Source of the DNA: JANXSF01 sp043745195
Lineage (GTDB): Bacteria > Acidobacteriota > Terriglobia > Bryobacterales > Bryobacteraceae
Assembly (NCBI GenBank): GCA_043745195.1
Contig: JAYTTF010000049.1
Coordinates: 1 to 64,000 of the forward strand
Direction of reading: 5' to 3'
DNA length: 64,000 nt
Under the pieces are notes generated by a model. That model was not told the origin of the DNA and did not search any database. It worked only from the letters and a program-made list of their open reading frames with translations. Of the stretch, positions 7,328 through 16,103 are shown one piece after another. Within the stretch, counting starts at the first letter, position 1, and each line of letters opens with the position of its first letter. The position numbers and the translations under genes are program-made.

Positions 7328-9322
7328 ATGCTGAATCGTTTTATTTTCACGCTCACTCTCGCGTTGGTAGCTGTTGCCCAGGATAAGCCAGACAATACTT
7401 ACGACTTTACACTTACTGGAGACAAGCAGTGGACGGACACAAACATTGACGTCAAAGCCGGTGACCTTTTGAAGTTCACAGCCACCGGTACTATTCGTTA
7501 CCCGGCGCAACCCAACAACAAAGAGATTGGCCCCACGGGTGGCACTCGTGGTTGGATGGACATGATTCGTAGCTATCCTTTGAACGACGCCAATAAAGGC
7601 GCAGTGATTGGGAAGATTGGTACGCGCGATACATCGCGGGGTTTTCAAATCGGCGAACTACGCGAACAGCGCGTAACCCTGGATGGCCGCCTGTTCATTG
7701 GCATCAACCAAATGGGAAATGATCAGCCAACGGGGACCTTCAAAGTTCGTGTTGATCGCTTCGTCGGCAAAGCTACAATACAAGCCGATACAAGTTCCAT
7801 TGTCCGCATCACCCAAGCCCAACTGGATTCGCTACCCAAACGCGTTGTAGATAAGGACGGAACCCTAGGGGATCGCGTGAACTTCATGCTGGTTGGCTCC
7901 GAACAGCAAGTTCGTGATGCTCTTCAAAAAGCTGGTTGGGTTAAGGTGGATAAAACAAACAAAGATGCAGTGTTTCGGGCAATTCTATCCAGCCTTTCAA
8001 AGCAAGCTTATGTGACGCTGCCGATGAGCGAACTGATGATGTTTGGGCGTGGCCAAGACTATGGGTACGCGCAGGGCGATCCGTTGAAAGTGATAGCCAG
8101 CCGCCATCATTTCCGTATTTGGAAAGCACCGTTCCAACTGGGAGGAAGCGCGGTTTGGGTCGGCGCCGGGACACACGATATCGGCTTTGACAGGGATCAG
8201 CGCAACAACGGAATCACACATAAAATTGATCCGAATACTGATTTGGAACGCGAGTACATCAGCAACAGCTTTATGGAAAGCGGATTGGTGGCCTTGAAGG
8301 AAGCGGTAACATTCACCGATCCAGTAACGGATGCGAAAACCGCACACGGCGGATCCTTCCATTCCGATGGCAATACTAACATTCTTTACTTCACCCCCGA
8401 CAACACCGACTCCTCGCGCAGCTTCGGAGATTATTTTTGCAGCGTGTTGCAGAAGAATCCTGATGGTGGAGATTGGGGTGTCTGCTCTCAGTTTCTTTCA
8501 GAAGCAGGCAAGACGGACCTTCCCTTGCCTACTCTTACTCCCGATTACCGCGTGTTGATTGTCCCCGGGTTTATGAGCAGTTGTTTCCCCGAAAGCCCGG
8601 CATTTCAAGAGGGCCAGGAGGCTCTGAAGAAATATGGATTCAACGTTGCGCTGTATCCTGTTCCCAATAACAAGAGCGAAGACAATGCCAAGGAAATGGC
8701 CGAATATTTGCGTACCGAAGGCCCCAAGGACAAGAAGAAATTCATTCTTGTTGGTTATAGTAAGGGCACCCCCGATCTGCAGGTAATGCTGGCAAAAGAA
8801 GCGGGTATACAGCAGTATGTGGCAGCGTTTATCAGCGTGGCAGGAGCCAGCGGCGGGTCTCCAATTGCCGAAACAATTCCTGGCATGGCTGATCAATACA
8901 TCAAGCAATATTTTAAGATGCAGAACTGCAAAGGTGACTTGGCGGAAGGTTTTAAGAGTCTTCAGCGCGGCGTGCGGCAGGCGTTCCTGGGAGCCTATCC
9001 GAATCCGATTGTGCCAACCTATTCGATGATCGCTTTTTCCGGAAAAGAGAACACATCGAAATCACTGATGCAGACATGGACGATGCTGGCAGGTTACGAC
9101 ACCCTGATAGATGGTCAGTTGGCCAAGCAGGATGCAATCATTCCGGGCAGCAAATTCCTGGGCTCAGCGAAAGGCGATCATTTTGCCGTGGCTCTGCCGT
9201 TTGATAAGTCGCCTGATAAGACAATTCGCGGGGGAATGGATAAGACTCGCTTCCCGCGTGCTGCACTGCTGGAATCCATGGTGCGGTTTGTGATGGACGA
9301 TTTAAAGGCTGCTGTTAAGTAG
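7328..9322 (+). CDS. Secreted three-domain protein: PA-IL-like, LssY_C and alpha/beta hydrolase
   Basis: This 664-residue protein starts with a signal peptide (MLNRFIFTLTLALVAVAQ). Residues about 25-145 resemble the PA-IL/LecA-like sugar-binding fold (TNIDVKAGDLLKFTATGTIRYP). Residues about 170-310 match the LssY C-terminal domain (RVNFMLVGSEQQVRDALQKAGW, then HHFRIWKA and WVGAGTHDIGF). Residues about 405-660 form an alpha/beta-hydrolase with the elbow GYSKG (Ser478) and a late GDHF that could hold the His. LssY_C is usually fused to membrane phosphatase or lipid enzymes. It may act on an exported lipid or glycolipid, which is an inference. Confidence 0.7.
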   Translation: MLNRFIFTLTLALVAVAQDKPDNTYDFTLTGDKQWTDTNIDVKAGDLLKFTATGTIRYPAQPNNKEIGPTGGTRGWMDMIRSYPLNDANKGAVIGKIGTRDTSRGFQIGELREQRVTLDGRLFIGINQMGNDQPTGTFKVRVDRFVGKATIQADTSSIVRITQAQLDSLPKRVVDKDGTLGDRVNFMLVGSEQQVRDALQKAGWVKVDKTNKDAVFRAILSSLSKQAYVTLPMSELMMFGRGQDYGYAQGDPLKVIASRHHFRIWKAPFQLGGSAVWVGAGTHDIGFDRDQRNNGITHKIDPNTDLEREYISNSFMESGLVALKEAVTFTDPVTDAKTAHGGSFHSDGNTNILYFTPDNTDSSRSFGDYFCSVLQKNPDGGDWGVCSQFLSEAGKTDLPLPTLTPDYRVLIVPGFMSSCFPESPAFQEGQEALKKYGFNVALYPVPNNKSEDNAKEMAEYLRTEGPKDKKKFILVGYSKGTPDLQVMLAKEAGIQQYVAAFISVAGASGGSPIAETIPGMADQYIKQYFKMQNCKGDLAEGFKSLQRGVRQAFLGAYPNPIVPTYSMIAFSGKENTSKSLMQTWTMLAGYDTLIDGQLAKQDAIIPGSKFLGSAKGDHFAVALPFDKSPDKTIRGGMDKTRFPRAALLESMVRFVMDDLKAAVK

Positions 9323-9329
9323 ATTCGAT

Positions 9330-10430
9330 TTAGACCTGGAACACAGGCTTACCCAGCACTTCGAATCGTGGCGAAATTCCAAGGCCGGGTTCGGTGGATG
9401 CGGCCAATCGTCCCTTCATGCGTTGCGGTGCACCGTCGGCGATGCTTACTGTTACATAGCTGTTGAAGTCTGTTGCTGTGAAAAGAAAATCGGGCGGAGT
9501 GCTGTGCGCCAAATGGGCAATGGCAGCAGTGATAATGTCGCCACCCCAAGTGTCCTCAATGGTCATGGCAATGCCTAAGGAAACGCACAGATCGCGGATT
9601 TGCCGGGCCTTGGTCAAGCCCCCCACCTTCGAGATTTTCAGATTGATCACATCCATCGCCTGATCAGAAACTCCGCGCAGCACCATGGCCAGATCGTCAA
9701 TCACTTCGTCCAGCACAAAAGGCCGATCGGTGTGCCGTCTTACTGCCAAGCATTCTTCATACGAAAGACAAGGCTGTTCAATGTAGACATTCACATCACG
9801 AACCGCGTGTGCAATGCGCACTGCTTCATGTTGACGCCAACCTGTGTTGGCATCAGCAACCAGCACATCGCCTTGCTGCATCTGGGCGGCAACCGCGTGG
9901 ATGCGCTCAATATCCACATCAGGCTGACCACCCACTTTCAATTGAAATTTGGTGTATCCTTCCGCACGATACCCGGCAACATTCGCCGCCATGCGGGCTG
10001 GAGTGTCTTGCGAGATGGCTCGATACAAGGGGAAATCATCGCCATTGCGTCCACCTAACAATGTCACCACGGGTAGATTTACGGCTTTGCCCAGAATGTC
10101 CCAACAAGCCATATCAATGGCGGACTTCACGTATGGATGTCCGCGCATCAACTGATCCATGCGGCGGTTCAGGTTTCCCAATTCGGTTGGATCCAGACCA
10201 AGCAGCCCTGGCGCAAGCTCTGCCAGACCGGTGCGCGCACCGTTCGCATAGGCTGCCAGGTAGGCGGAACCAAGAGGACAGACTTCACCAAATCCTGTAA
10301 TGCCGGCATCGGTTTCAACAGCGACAACCGTTGAATCAAAAACTGTGACGGAGTTCCCGCCAGACCATTTATAGCTGCCTTCGTGAAGCGGAAGGTCTAC
10401 CTTATATACCCTGATGCCTGTGATTTTCAT
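9330..10430 (-). CDS. Mandelate racemase/muconate lactonizing enzyme family protein
   Basis: This 366-residue enolase-superfamily protein has an N-terminal capping domain from MKITGIRVYKVDL. The barrel carries FQLKVGG (KxK-type base), VADANTGW and IEQPC as metal ligands, FVLDEV as the third ligand, NLKISKVGGLT as the opposite-face lysine, and EDTWGG. The IEQPC and DTWGG pattern resembles cis-3-hydroxyproline dehydratases and proline-betaine epimerases, so amino-acid derivative metabolism is likely. The exact reaction is not settled. The ATG at 10430 is chosen because the longer frame reads through the neighbouring transporter gene. Confidence 0.82.
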   Translation of the reverse strand: MKITGIRVYKVDLPLHEGSYKWSGGNSVTVFDSTVVAVETDAGITGFGEVCPLGSAYLAAYANGARTGLAELAPGLLGLDPTELGNLNRRMDQLMRGHPYVKSAIDMACWDILGKAVNLPVVTLLGGRNGDDFPLYRAISQDTPARMAANVAGYRAEGYTKFQLKVGGQPDVDIERIHAVAAQMQQGDVLVADANTGWRQHEAVRIAHAVRDVNVYIEQPCLSYEECLAVRRHTDRPFVLDEVIDDLAMVLRGVSDQAMDVINLKISKVGGLTKARQIRDLCVSLGIAMTIEDTWGGDIITAAIAHLAHSTPPDFLFTATDFNSYVTVSIADGAPQRMKGRLAASTEPGLGISPRFEVLGKPVFQV

Positions 10431-10450
10431 AGAAGCAATATTCAGTATAC

Positions 10451-11320
10451 TTACGTCGTCCGGCGAGCCGAGCGTAGCATCATGACAGCGGCATACAAAA
10501 TGACCGCCATCACCAGCCATCTTGCGGCTGTCAGGGGCATTGATTTCACCACGAACGCTGCCAGTGGCACTCCGAACATTCCGCCAATAGCCAAACCTAA
10601 AGCGACACTGGGAGAGTATGCATCCTGCAGCACGAAACGGGAACTGGCCACTGGCATAAGAAACGCGGAGGAACCCATCATGATTGGAAATGCTGCAGTA
10701 GGATTCATTCCCAGCAGTCCGACCAGCGTCATGCAAGGAGCGTAGAAGCCGATGCCCAAAGTGCTGATGGCTGCGAATAAGCCGTTGGCGATAACGGCAA
10801 TGAATAGTTTGACGCCGGTGAGGCCAAGCGCGTTGCCGCCTACAGGGAATAGGTCGAATTGGCGCATCATCATCACCGTAAACGCAACCAGCAAAGCACC
10901 CCCAACTCCTAGTTGCACCTTGTGTTTCGGCAATCCCGCCACCCAGCCTGCACCAAACCAGGAGCCAACCACAGCACCGGCAATCATGAGTAGCAGTGTG
11001 GTGACATCCACTTCAATTACGGCGATGTAGATGAAGGCCTGAAAGATGGTGGGGAGCGTGTGACCAGCATTGAGGGTTCCAGGAATCAGTTGATCGGGCA
11101 CCATGTTGGTGAACTTGAAAATGGATGTGGTAGTAGCGAAGGAGCCAATGCCCAATGTGTCGAAGAAATTCGTGATGAAGCCTGTAAGTAGTGAAGCAGC
11201 CTTGGGGAAGGTAATCCGAGGGCCCATCCGCAGCAACGATCGGGTCCACACTGCAATGTACGACAGTGTGAAAATGGCGAGGGCAACAAAGGTGGCAGAT
11301 CGGGCGAAGGCGGAATCCAT
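10451..11320 (-). CDS. TauE/SafE-family transporter
   Basis: This 289-residue polytopic membrane protein has about eight hydrophobic segments in two related halves. The first half contains LLTGFITNFFDTLGIGSFATTT and the second contains GLFAAISTLGIGFYAPCMTLVGLLGMNP, the two repeats of the TauE/SafE family. Members export or import small organosulfur or carboxylate anions. It ends 20 bases before the downstream enolase-superfamily gene on the same strand, so it may carry that enzyme's substrate. The ATG at 11320 is preferred over the TTG at 11359. Confidence 0.82.
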   Translation of the reverse strand: MDSAFARSATFVALAIFTLSYIAVWTRSLLRMGPRITFPKAASLLTGFITNFFDTLGIGSFATTTSIFKFTNMVPDQLIPGTLNAGHTLPTIFQAFIYIAVIEVDVTTLLLMIAGAVVGSWFGAGWVAGLPKHKVQLGVGGALLVAFTVMMMRQFDLFPVGGNALGLTGVKLFIAVIANGLFAAISTLGIGFYAPCMTLVGLLGMNPTAAFPIMMGSSAFLMPVASSRFVLQDAYSPSVALGLAIGGMFGVPLAAFVVKSMPLTAARWLVMAVILYAAVMMLRSARRTT

Positions 11321-11396
11321 TTCTGTTAGGATACCGCGATGGATGCCGTTTTCAGCCAAAATAGGATATTCCCCCGATTGAACTTTCCGCTATTCG

Positions 11397-12257
11397 ATGC
11401 GAATTTGGACTATGCGTCCCTTTGCGATAGTTGCAGCCATGGCAGTGCTTTATATAGCCGCCGCCGCTTTGCAAAGTCAGACCCACTCAACAGTAGTGCC
11501 TGCCTCAGCTGGGATTCTTGGGGAACACCAGCTTGGAGAAATTCAGCAAATGGCGCCGCAGCAGCAAGCCGAGCGTTTGCTGGAACGGGCCATAAGCCGC
11601 TATCAAGGGGCGCTGGAGCAAATCGAAAATCGCCTAGCTTCGTGGACTGGGAACCTTGAGGTCACACAACAGCTTGGAGCGCTGCTCAACCTGACTCAAA
11701 ACTCGAGCGACCTTCGCGTCCGCACTGCTGGTGTGGAAATTACACTGTTGGCCTACAAAGTTGCCAAGGAGGCTGGAGAGGCGCGACGTTTCAGAGAGCA
11801 GATTGTTACCGATGCGCAGGATCGTTCCTGGAGGCTGTGGGTGATCGGCTTACTTGCCAATCGAGGTGTGGAGATGGAAGAGTCCCGCCGACTGTTGTTG
11901 CGCTTTTTACAAGATCCAGACGAAGATACACGGAAGTGGGCGGTGAACGCATTGGCAATGCTGGGGACCGATGACACGATTGAACCACTGCTGGAAGTAT
12001 TCGGTAAGGACCCCTCAATGGCCGTAAGGGAACGTGCCGGATGTGGGCTGGCCGATAGCGGCATGATGACCCAGGACCAGCGGCGCAAGGCTATCCCAGG
12101 GTTGTTGCATCTGATGGACGATCCAGTGCTGAATGAAACAACGCTCACTTGGGTATTTCACGCTTTGCACGAAATTAGCGGGCAGAACCACGGCAACAAC
12201 AAATCCGCATGGCGCAATTGGCATGCCAACTCACTCACAAAAATAAGCAGCCATTGA
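11397..12257 (+). CDS. Secreted or membrane-anchored HEAT-repeat protein
   Basis: This 286-residue protein has an N-terminal hydrophobic segment (residues 8-26). A helical region follows, then HEAT-like repeats in the C-terminal half: DPDEDTRKWAVNALAMLGTDDTIEPLLEVF and DPSMAVRERAGCGLADSGM. HEAT repeats form protein-binding scaffolds. No catalytic motif is visible. It stands alone between divergent or unrelated genes and I cannot assign a partner. Confidence 0.72.
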   Translation: MRIWTMRPFAIVAAMAVLYIAAAALQSQTHSTVVPASAGILGEHQLGEIQQMAPQQQAERLLERAISRYQGALEQIENRLASWTGNLEVTQQLGALLNLTQNSSDLRVRTAGVEITLLAYKVAKEAGEARRFREQIVTDAQDRSWRLWVIGLLANRGVEMEESRRLLLRFLQDPDEDTRKWAVNALAMLGTDDTIEPLLEVFGKDPSMAVRERAGCGLADSGMMTQDQRRKAIPGLLHLMDDPVLNETTLTWVFHALHEISGQNHGNNKSAWRNWHANSLTKISSH

Positions 12258-12306
12258 TGTCCGAATCTGGCTAGTCTTTCAGTACAATCCCGGCTATTCT
12301 CAAATC

Positions 12307-13695
12307 GTGTACCTGGATAGAGAAGCCTGCTTTCAAGCCACCGCCTCGCGTGACCCGCGCTTTGACGGCAAGTTCTTCATCGCTGTCCTCACCACCAAAA
12401 TCTATTGCCGTTCCATTTGTCCAGCCCGCGCCCCGCTGCGCAAGAACATCCGTTTTTATCCGTGTGCGGCTGCGGCGGAATCGAACGGATTTCGTCCCTG
12501 CAAGCGCTGCCGGCCGGATACTGCTCCTGGTTCCCCGGCGTGGGTGGGCACTTCCGCCACTGTGCGCCGTGCGCTGCGCTTGATCTCTGAACGCAGATTG
12601 TCCGTAGACAAACTCGGGATTGGCGACCGTCATCTGCGGCGCTTATTTCAGGAAGAATTGGGAGCCTCGCCGCAAGCGATTGCCCACGTGGAACGGCTCC
12701 ACTTTGCACGAAAGCTAATTGAGGAAACCGCGTTGCCGCTGGGTGAAATCGCATACCACGCGGGGTTCAAGAGCATTCGCCGATTCAACGATGCCCTGAA
12801 ATTCGCGCTGGGAAAATCGCCTTCCGAACATAGGAAATCGCGCAAGGAAATTCCCGATGATGATTGGTTAACCCTGCGCCTGCCTTACGCTGAACCCTAT
12901 TCGTGGGCTGGTGTGATTGGCTTTCTAACGCCACGCGCCATCACTAGTGTGGAAACAATTTCGCCCGATTGTTATCGCCGTAACTTTCCAACTACGGATG
13001 GCCATGGCACCTTGGAAGTTCGGCATCGTCCAGAAAAACGGTGCATTGAATTGCGGTTGACGCGCGTGGATCCTGCAGCTCTGCAAGCGGTGGTTACCAA
13101 GGTGCGGCGGTTGTTTGATCTGGATGCGGAACCAATGCGCATTGCCACCGACCTTAGCAAAGACTCTGTTCTTCGTCCGTTAATTGAAAAGCATCCAGGC
13201 CTGCGTATTCCCGGTGCTTTCGATGAATTTGAGCTGGCCATCAGGGCTATCCTGGGGCAACAAGTAACCGTGGCGGGTGCCAGCACGCTCACTGGAAGAT
13301 TGGCCATGCAGTGGGGGAAGCCGGGTTTGTTTCCTGAACCGTCTACGTTAGTTGATGCTGACCTTGCTTCCATTGGACTGCCTTCAAAACGTGCGGAAAC
13401 CTTGCGCGGCATTGCTCGGCAGTTCGCAGACTTTCCAAGCTTCCTTGGCGAAACTCAAAACCTGGATCATGCGGTGGAGACTTTGGTGGCACTCCCCGGC
13501 ATTGGCCCATGGACCGCGCATTACATCGCCATGCGCGCACTAGGCGAGCCCGATGCATTCCCTGCCAGCGACCTGGCATTGATGAAAGCCATGGATTTGA
13601 AGGATCCTAAAAAGTTGGAACAACGTGCCGAACCATGGCGGCCGTGGCGAGCCTATGCCGCAATGCACCTTTGGATGAAAGGATACTCACTATGA
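12307..13695 (+). CDS. alkA: Ada/AraC/AlkA fusion: DNA-3-methyladenine glycosylase II
   Basis: This 462-residue protein starts at GTG and has three parts. Residues about 5-80 are the Ada methyl-phosphotriester zinc domain, with cysteines in IYCRSIC and RPCKRC. Residues about 85-175 are an AraC-type helix-turn-helix (LPLGEIAYHAGFKSIRRFNDALK). Residues about 190-460 are the AlkA glycosylase with the HhH motif LPGIGPWTAHYIAMRALGEPDAFPASD, whose last Asp is catalytic. It senses methylated DNA, probably activates transcription, and excises alkylated bases. It overlaps ogt by four bases (ATGA), an adaptive-response operon. Confidence 0.95.
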   Translation: MYLDREACFQATASRDPRFDGKFFIAVLTTKIYCRSICPARAPLRKNIRFYPCAAAAESNGFRPCKRCRPDTAPGSPAWVGTSATVRRALRLISERRLSVDKLGIGDRHLRRLFQEELGASPQAIAHVERLHFARKLIEETALPLGEIAYHAGFKSIRRFNDALKFALGKSPSEHRKSRKEIPDDDWLTLRLPYAEPYSWAGVIGFLTPRAITSVETISPDCYRRNFPTTDGHGTLEVRHRPEKRCIELRLTRVDPAALQAVVTKVRRLFDLDAEPMRIATDLSKDSVLRPLIEKHPGLRIPGAFDEFELAIRAILGQQVTVAGASTLTGRLAMQWGKPGLFPEPSTLVDADLASIGLPSKRAETLRGIARQFADFPSFLGETQNLDHAVETLVALPGIGPWTAHYIAMRALGEPDAFPASDLALMKAMDLKDPKKLEQRAEPWRPWRAYAAMHLWMKGYSL

Positions 13696-14186
13696 AAATC
13701 ACCGTGGTGAAAATTGATACTCCAATTGGAGAGCTTCGAGCAGCTACAACGCCCGCTGGTATTTGCGCGGTGAATTTCGCCGATCGTTGGGACGGTGTAT
13801 GGAAGAAACTGGAAATTCGATTCGGGCCATTGGAAGAGACTTCCCAAGGTGAGACTTTCGGATTAATGGATCGGTTGAAGGAGTATTTTGCGGGGAAACC
13901 GGATGATTTCAACGGCTTTCCGTTCGACCCCGGCGGCACGCAATTCCAGCAGATTGTTTGGAAGGCTCTGCGCGAAATCAAGCGCGGTGAAACTTGGAGT
14001 TATGGAGGTGTGGCGGCTCATATCGGCAACCCTAAAGCAGTGCGCGCCGTGGGTTCCAGTAATGGACGAAATCCACTGTCCATTGTTGTGCCCTGCCATC
14101 GTGTGATTGGCAGCGACGGTGCTTTACGCGGGTATGGGTGTGGGGTGCATCGCAAGGAGTGGTTGCTAGCTTTGGAACGAAGTTGA
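13692..14186 (+). CDS. ogt: Methylated-DNA--cysteine S-methyltransferase
   Basis: This 164-residue suicide repair protein transfers the methyl group from O6-methylguanine to Cys135 in the motif IVVPCHRVIG. FDPGGTQFQQIVWKALREIKRGETWSYGGVA precedes it, and the arginine finger region GNPKAVRAVG is intact. The ATG at 13692 overlaps the alkA stop, so the two are translationally coupled. The last 21 bases overlap the 3' end of the convergent methyltransferase gene. Confidence 0.96.
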   Translation: MKITVVKIDTPIGELRAATTPAGICAVNFADRWDGVWKKLEIRFGPLEETSQGETFGLMDRLKEYFAGKPDDFNGFPFDPGGTQFQQIVWKALREIKRGETWSYGGVAAHIGNPKAVRAVGSSNGRNPLSIVVPCHRVIGSDGALRGYGCGVHRKEWLLALERS

Positions 14187-15191
14187 CCATTCGATGATTG
14201 CCACCGCGTCACCTGGAACCGAAACCAAGCGAATTTGATGCAGACCAGCCTGGTGGAACAATGCATGCCACTCTGCTTCGGTTCGTTCCTTTCCACCCGT
14301 GACTGCCAGCATGTTTAGATCACTCATCAATCGGAACTCGAGTTGCGTATCAACGTGATCGACAACCGCAGGTAGCGCAAACTCAACCACCAGAACCCTG
14401 CCATTTGCTGGCAGAGCTAACATGCAATTGCGAAGAATTCGGATGGCCTTCTGATCGTCATAACCATGCAGGACATGCTTCAGAATGAGAGTGTCTGCAC
14501 CAATGGGAACTGCCTCCAAAATGTCAGCCGCGATCAGTTGACACCTTGCCTGTAAACCTTCCTTTGCAATGCGTGGCGAGGCTGATTCAATGGACGCTGG
14601 ATGGTCTACCAGAATGCCACGGAGGTGTGGGTGTTTGTTCAGGATTGCGACAATAAGACCGCCTCCACCGCCGCCAAGGTCGGCAACACATTGAGAGTTG
14701 GTTACGTCAATACAATCGGTGATCGGTCCATACTTTTCGGCTGGTGCAGTGCCCATAACTGCGCGGAACACTGCGCCTGCATCGGGATCCTGTGACCAGC
14801 GCGAAGTTATGCCGGCTCGTTGCATCACGATTGCCGCACTGTCGCCAGTGCGAACGCATTCGGTGAGGTGAGTCCAATTGTCTGCCAGCAGGTCGGCCCA
14901 GAATATGACACTGTGCCAGGCTGAGTTAGGCGCGTCGCTTCGCAATGGTTGGCCTAGTGGTGTTAGTGCGAAGGTGCCGGGGATGATTTCGGCTACAATC
15001 CCAATACTTGCCATGGCGCGAAGTAGGCGGTGGAGTGATACGGCATCGGCTCCACACTCGCTTGCGAGGATTTCGATAGATACTTCGTTGTCGGCAAGGG
15101 CATCGGCAACTTTTAGTCTGGCCGCTGCACACACAATACGGCTTCGGCTAAATGCCATGGCCATGTTGACCAATTGAGTAGATGCATCCAT
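14166..15191 (-). CDS. SAM-dependent O-methyltransferase, ASMT-like
   Basis: This 341-residue protein has an N-terminal winged-helix dimerisation domain (SRIVCAAARLKVADALADNEVSIEILASECGAD) and a class I methyltransferase domain. The SAM loop is VADLGGGGGGLIVAIL, and LKHVLHGYDDQKAIRILRNC supplies the catalytic His region. The layout is that of plant-type and actinobacterial small-molecule O-methyltransferases. The substrate is unknown and no biosynthetic cluster surrounds it. The ATG at 15191 gives a typical length; a second ATG at 15227 adds 12 residues. Confidence 0.85.
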   Translation of the reverse strand: MDASTQLVNMAMAFSRSRIVCAAARLKVADALADNEVSIEILASECGADAVSLHRLLRAMASIGIVAEIIPGTFALTPLGQPLRSDAPNSAWHSVIFWADLLADNWTHLTECVRTGDSAAIVMQRAGITSRWSQDPDAGAVFRAVMGTAPAEKYGPITDCIDVTNSQCVADLGGGGGGLIVAILNKHPHLRGILVDHPASIESASPRIAKEGLQARCQLIAADILEAVPIGADTLILKHVLHGYDDQKAIRILRNCMLALPANGRVLVVEFALPAVVDHVDTQLEFRLMSDLNMLAVTGGKERTEAEWHALFHQAGLHQIRLVSVPGDAVAIIEWSTSFQS

Positions 15192-15248
15192 GATCGCTAC
15201 ATTATCTCGCTTAATGCGAAGCAGCATTGAGTGGGCAAAAACTTCACC

Positions 15249-15818
15249 TCAATCCTCCACACCATCGTCTTCTTCGTCTGCTGCACTGGAATCGGAAGTA
15301 TCGAAGAGTCCGAGTTGGGGTTTGGGGGGAATGAAATTGCGACTAAGGTTAAGTCGAAGCGGCGCATGTGGCAGACCTGGCCAGGCACTAGATTGCGTCA
15401 TCGCCGCATTCTGTGCGAGAAAGTCGCAACGGTTATTGTCCTGGTGATCAGCATGGCCCTTGGTCCACAACATGGTCGTATTGTGGATTGCAACCAAATT
15501 TTCTAATTCCATCCAAATGTCAACGTTGCGAATAGGGCCGTGCTTTTTCCACCAATGTCGGCGCTTCCAATTCACCAACCCCTTTGTGATTCCTTCAATG
15601 AGATATTGGGAGTCAGTGGTAATTTCCACTTGGCATGGTTCCTTGCAAGCCAGTAAGCCTTGAATGGCGGCCATCATTTCCATTCGATTGTTCGTTGTTT
15701 GCGGATCGTATCCGAACAGTTCTTTTTTGGCCGAACCGAAGCGCAGAATGCAGGCTCATCCGCCTGGACCAGGATTGCCAAGGCAGGATCCATCTGTGAT
15801 TAGGGGAACTTTTTTCAT
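15249..15818 (-). pseudogene. rnhA: Ribonuclease HI interrupted by one in-frame TGA
   Basis: From the ATG at 15818 the frame reads KKVPLITDGSCLGNPGPGG, then TGA at codon 21 (15758-15756), then ACILRFGSAKKELFGYDP and on to codon 189. Family members have Trp at the stop position (GGWA), so one TGG-to-TGA change explains it. The catalytic residues are all in place: Asp9, Glu47, Asp69, His122 and Asp132. An acidic C-terminal tail follows. Restart at Met46 would lose Asp9 and one strand, giving an inactive 144-residue protein. A fresh mutation, a sequencing error and readthrough all remain possible. Confidence 0.85.
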
Positions 15819-15971
15819 TGGGTGGACAGATCTCACTCGTTACCATTCTCACACCGGAGTTCAATCGTACTGGTTCAGGGCGGGCCGCATCCAAGAAGGA
15901 CTCGGAAGAGGGAAGCCTAGTGCGCTTGCGCAGTCGATTGACTTTCGTGCGCACTACACTGAAGTGCTTCC

Positions 15972-16024
15972 GGGTCTGAAGCCATACTTCAGACCCTCAC
16001 AAAGTGCGAGGCTAAAGCCTCGCG
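15972..16024. repeat. Two tandem REP-like hairpins
   Basis: The first hairpin is gggtctgaag with cttcagaccc (10 bp, perfect, loop ccata; 15972-15996). The second is gcgaggct with agcctcgc (16006-16023). The arms gctgaag/cttcagac and ggctaaagcc are typical of scattered palindromic elements in acidobacterial genomes, as recalled. They occupy most of the 285-base stretch between rnhA and the SDR gene, which has no other feature I can support. Confidence 0.65.
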
Positions 16025-16103
16025 GAGAATAAAGTCTGCCCCACGTAAGCATTTGGTCAAAAGTGCTAGAGCAGGGTTCTGGGATTGCTAAACTGAAGGA
16101 CGA

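Noticed and set aside
9349..10300. Several plus-strand frames of 66-163 residues
   Set aside because: They are shadows of the enolase-superfamily gene, whose motifs are all intact on the minus strand.
15756..15758. TGA recoded as Trp in this organism
   Set aside because: Many intact genes in the window end in TGA (for example rpmG and ogt), so TGA is a normal stop.
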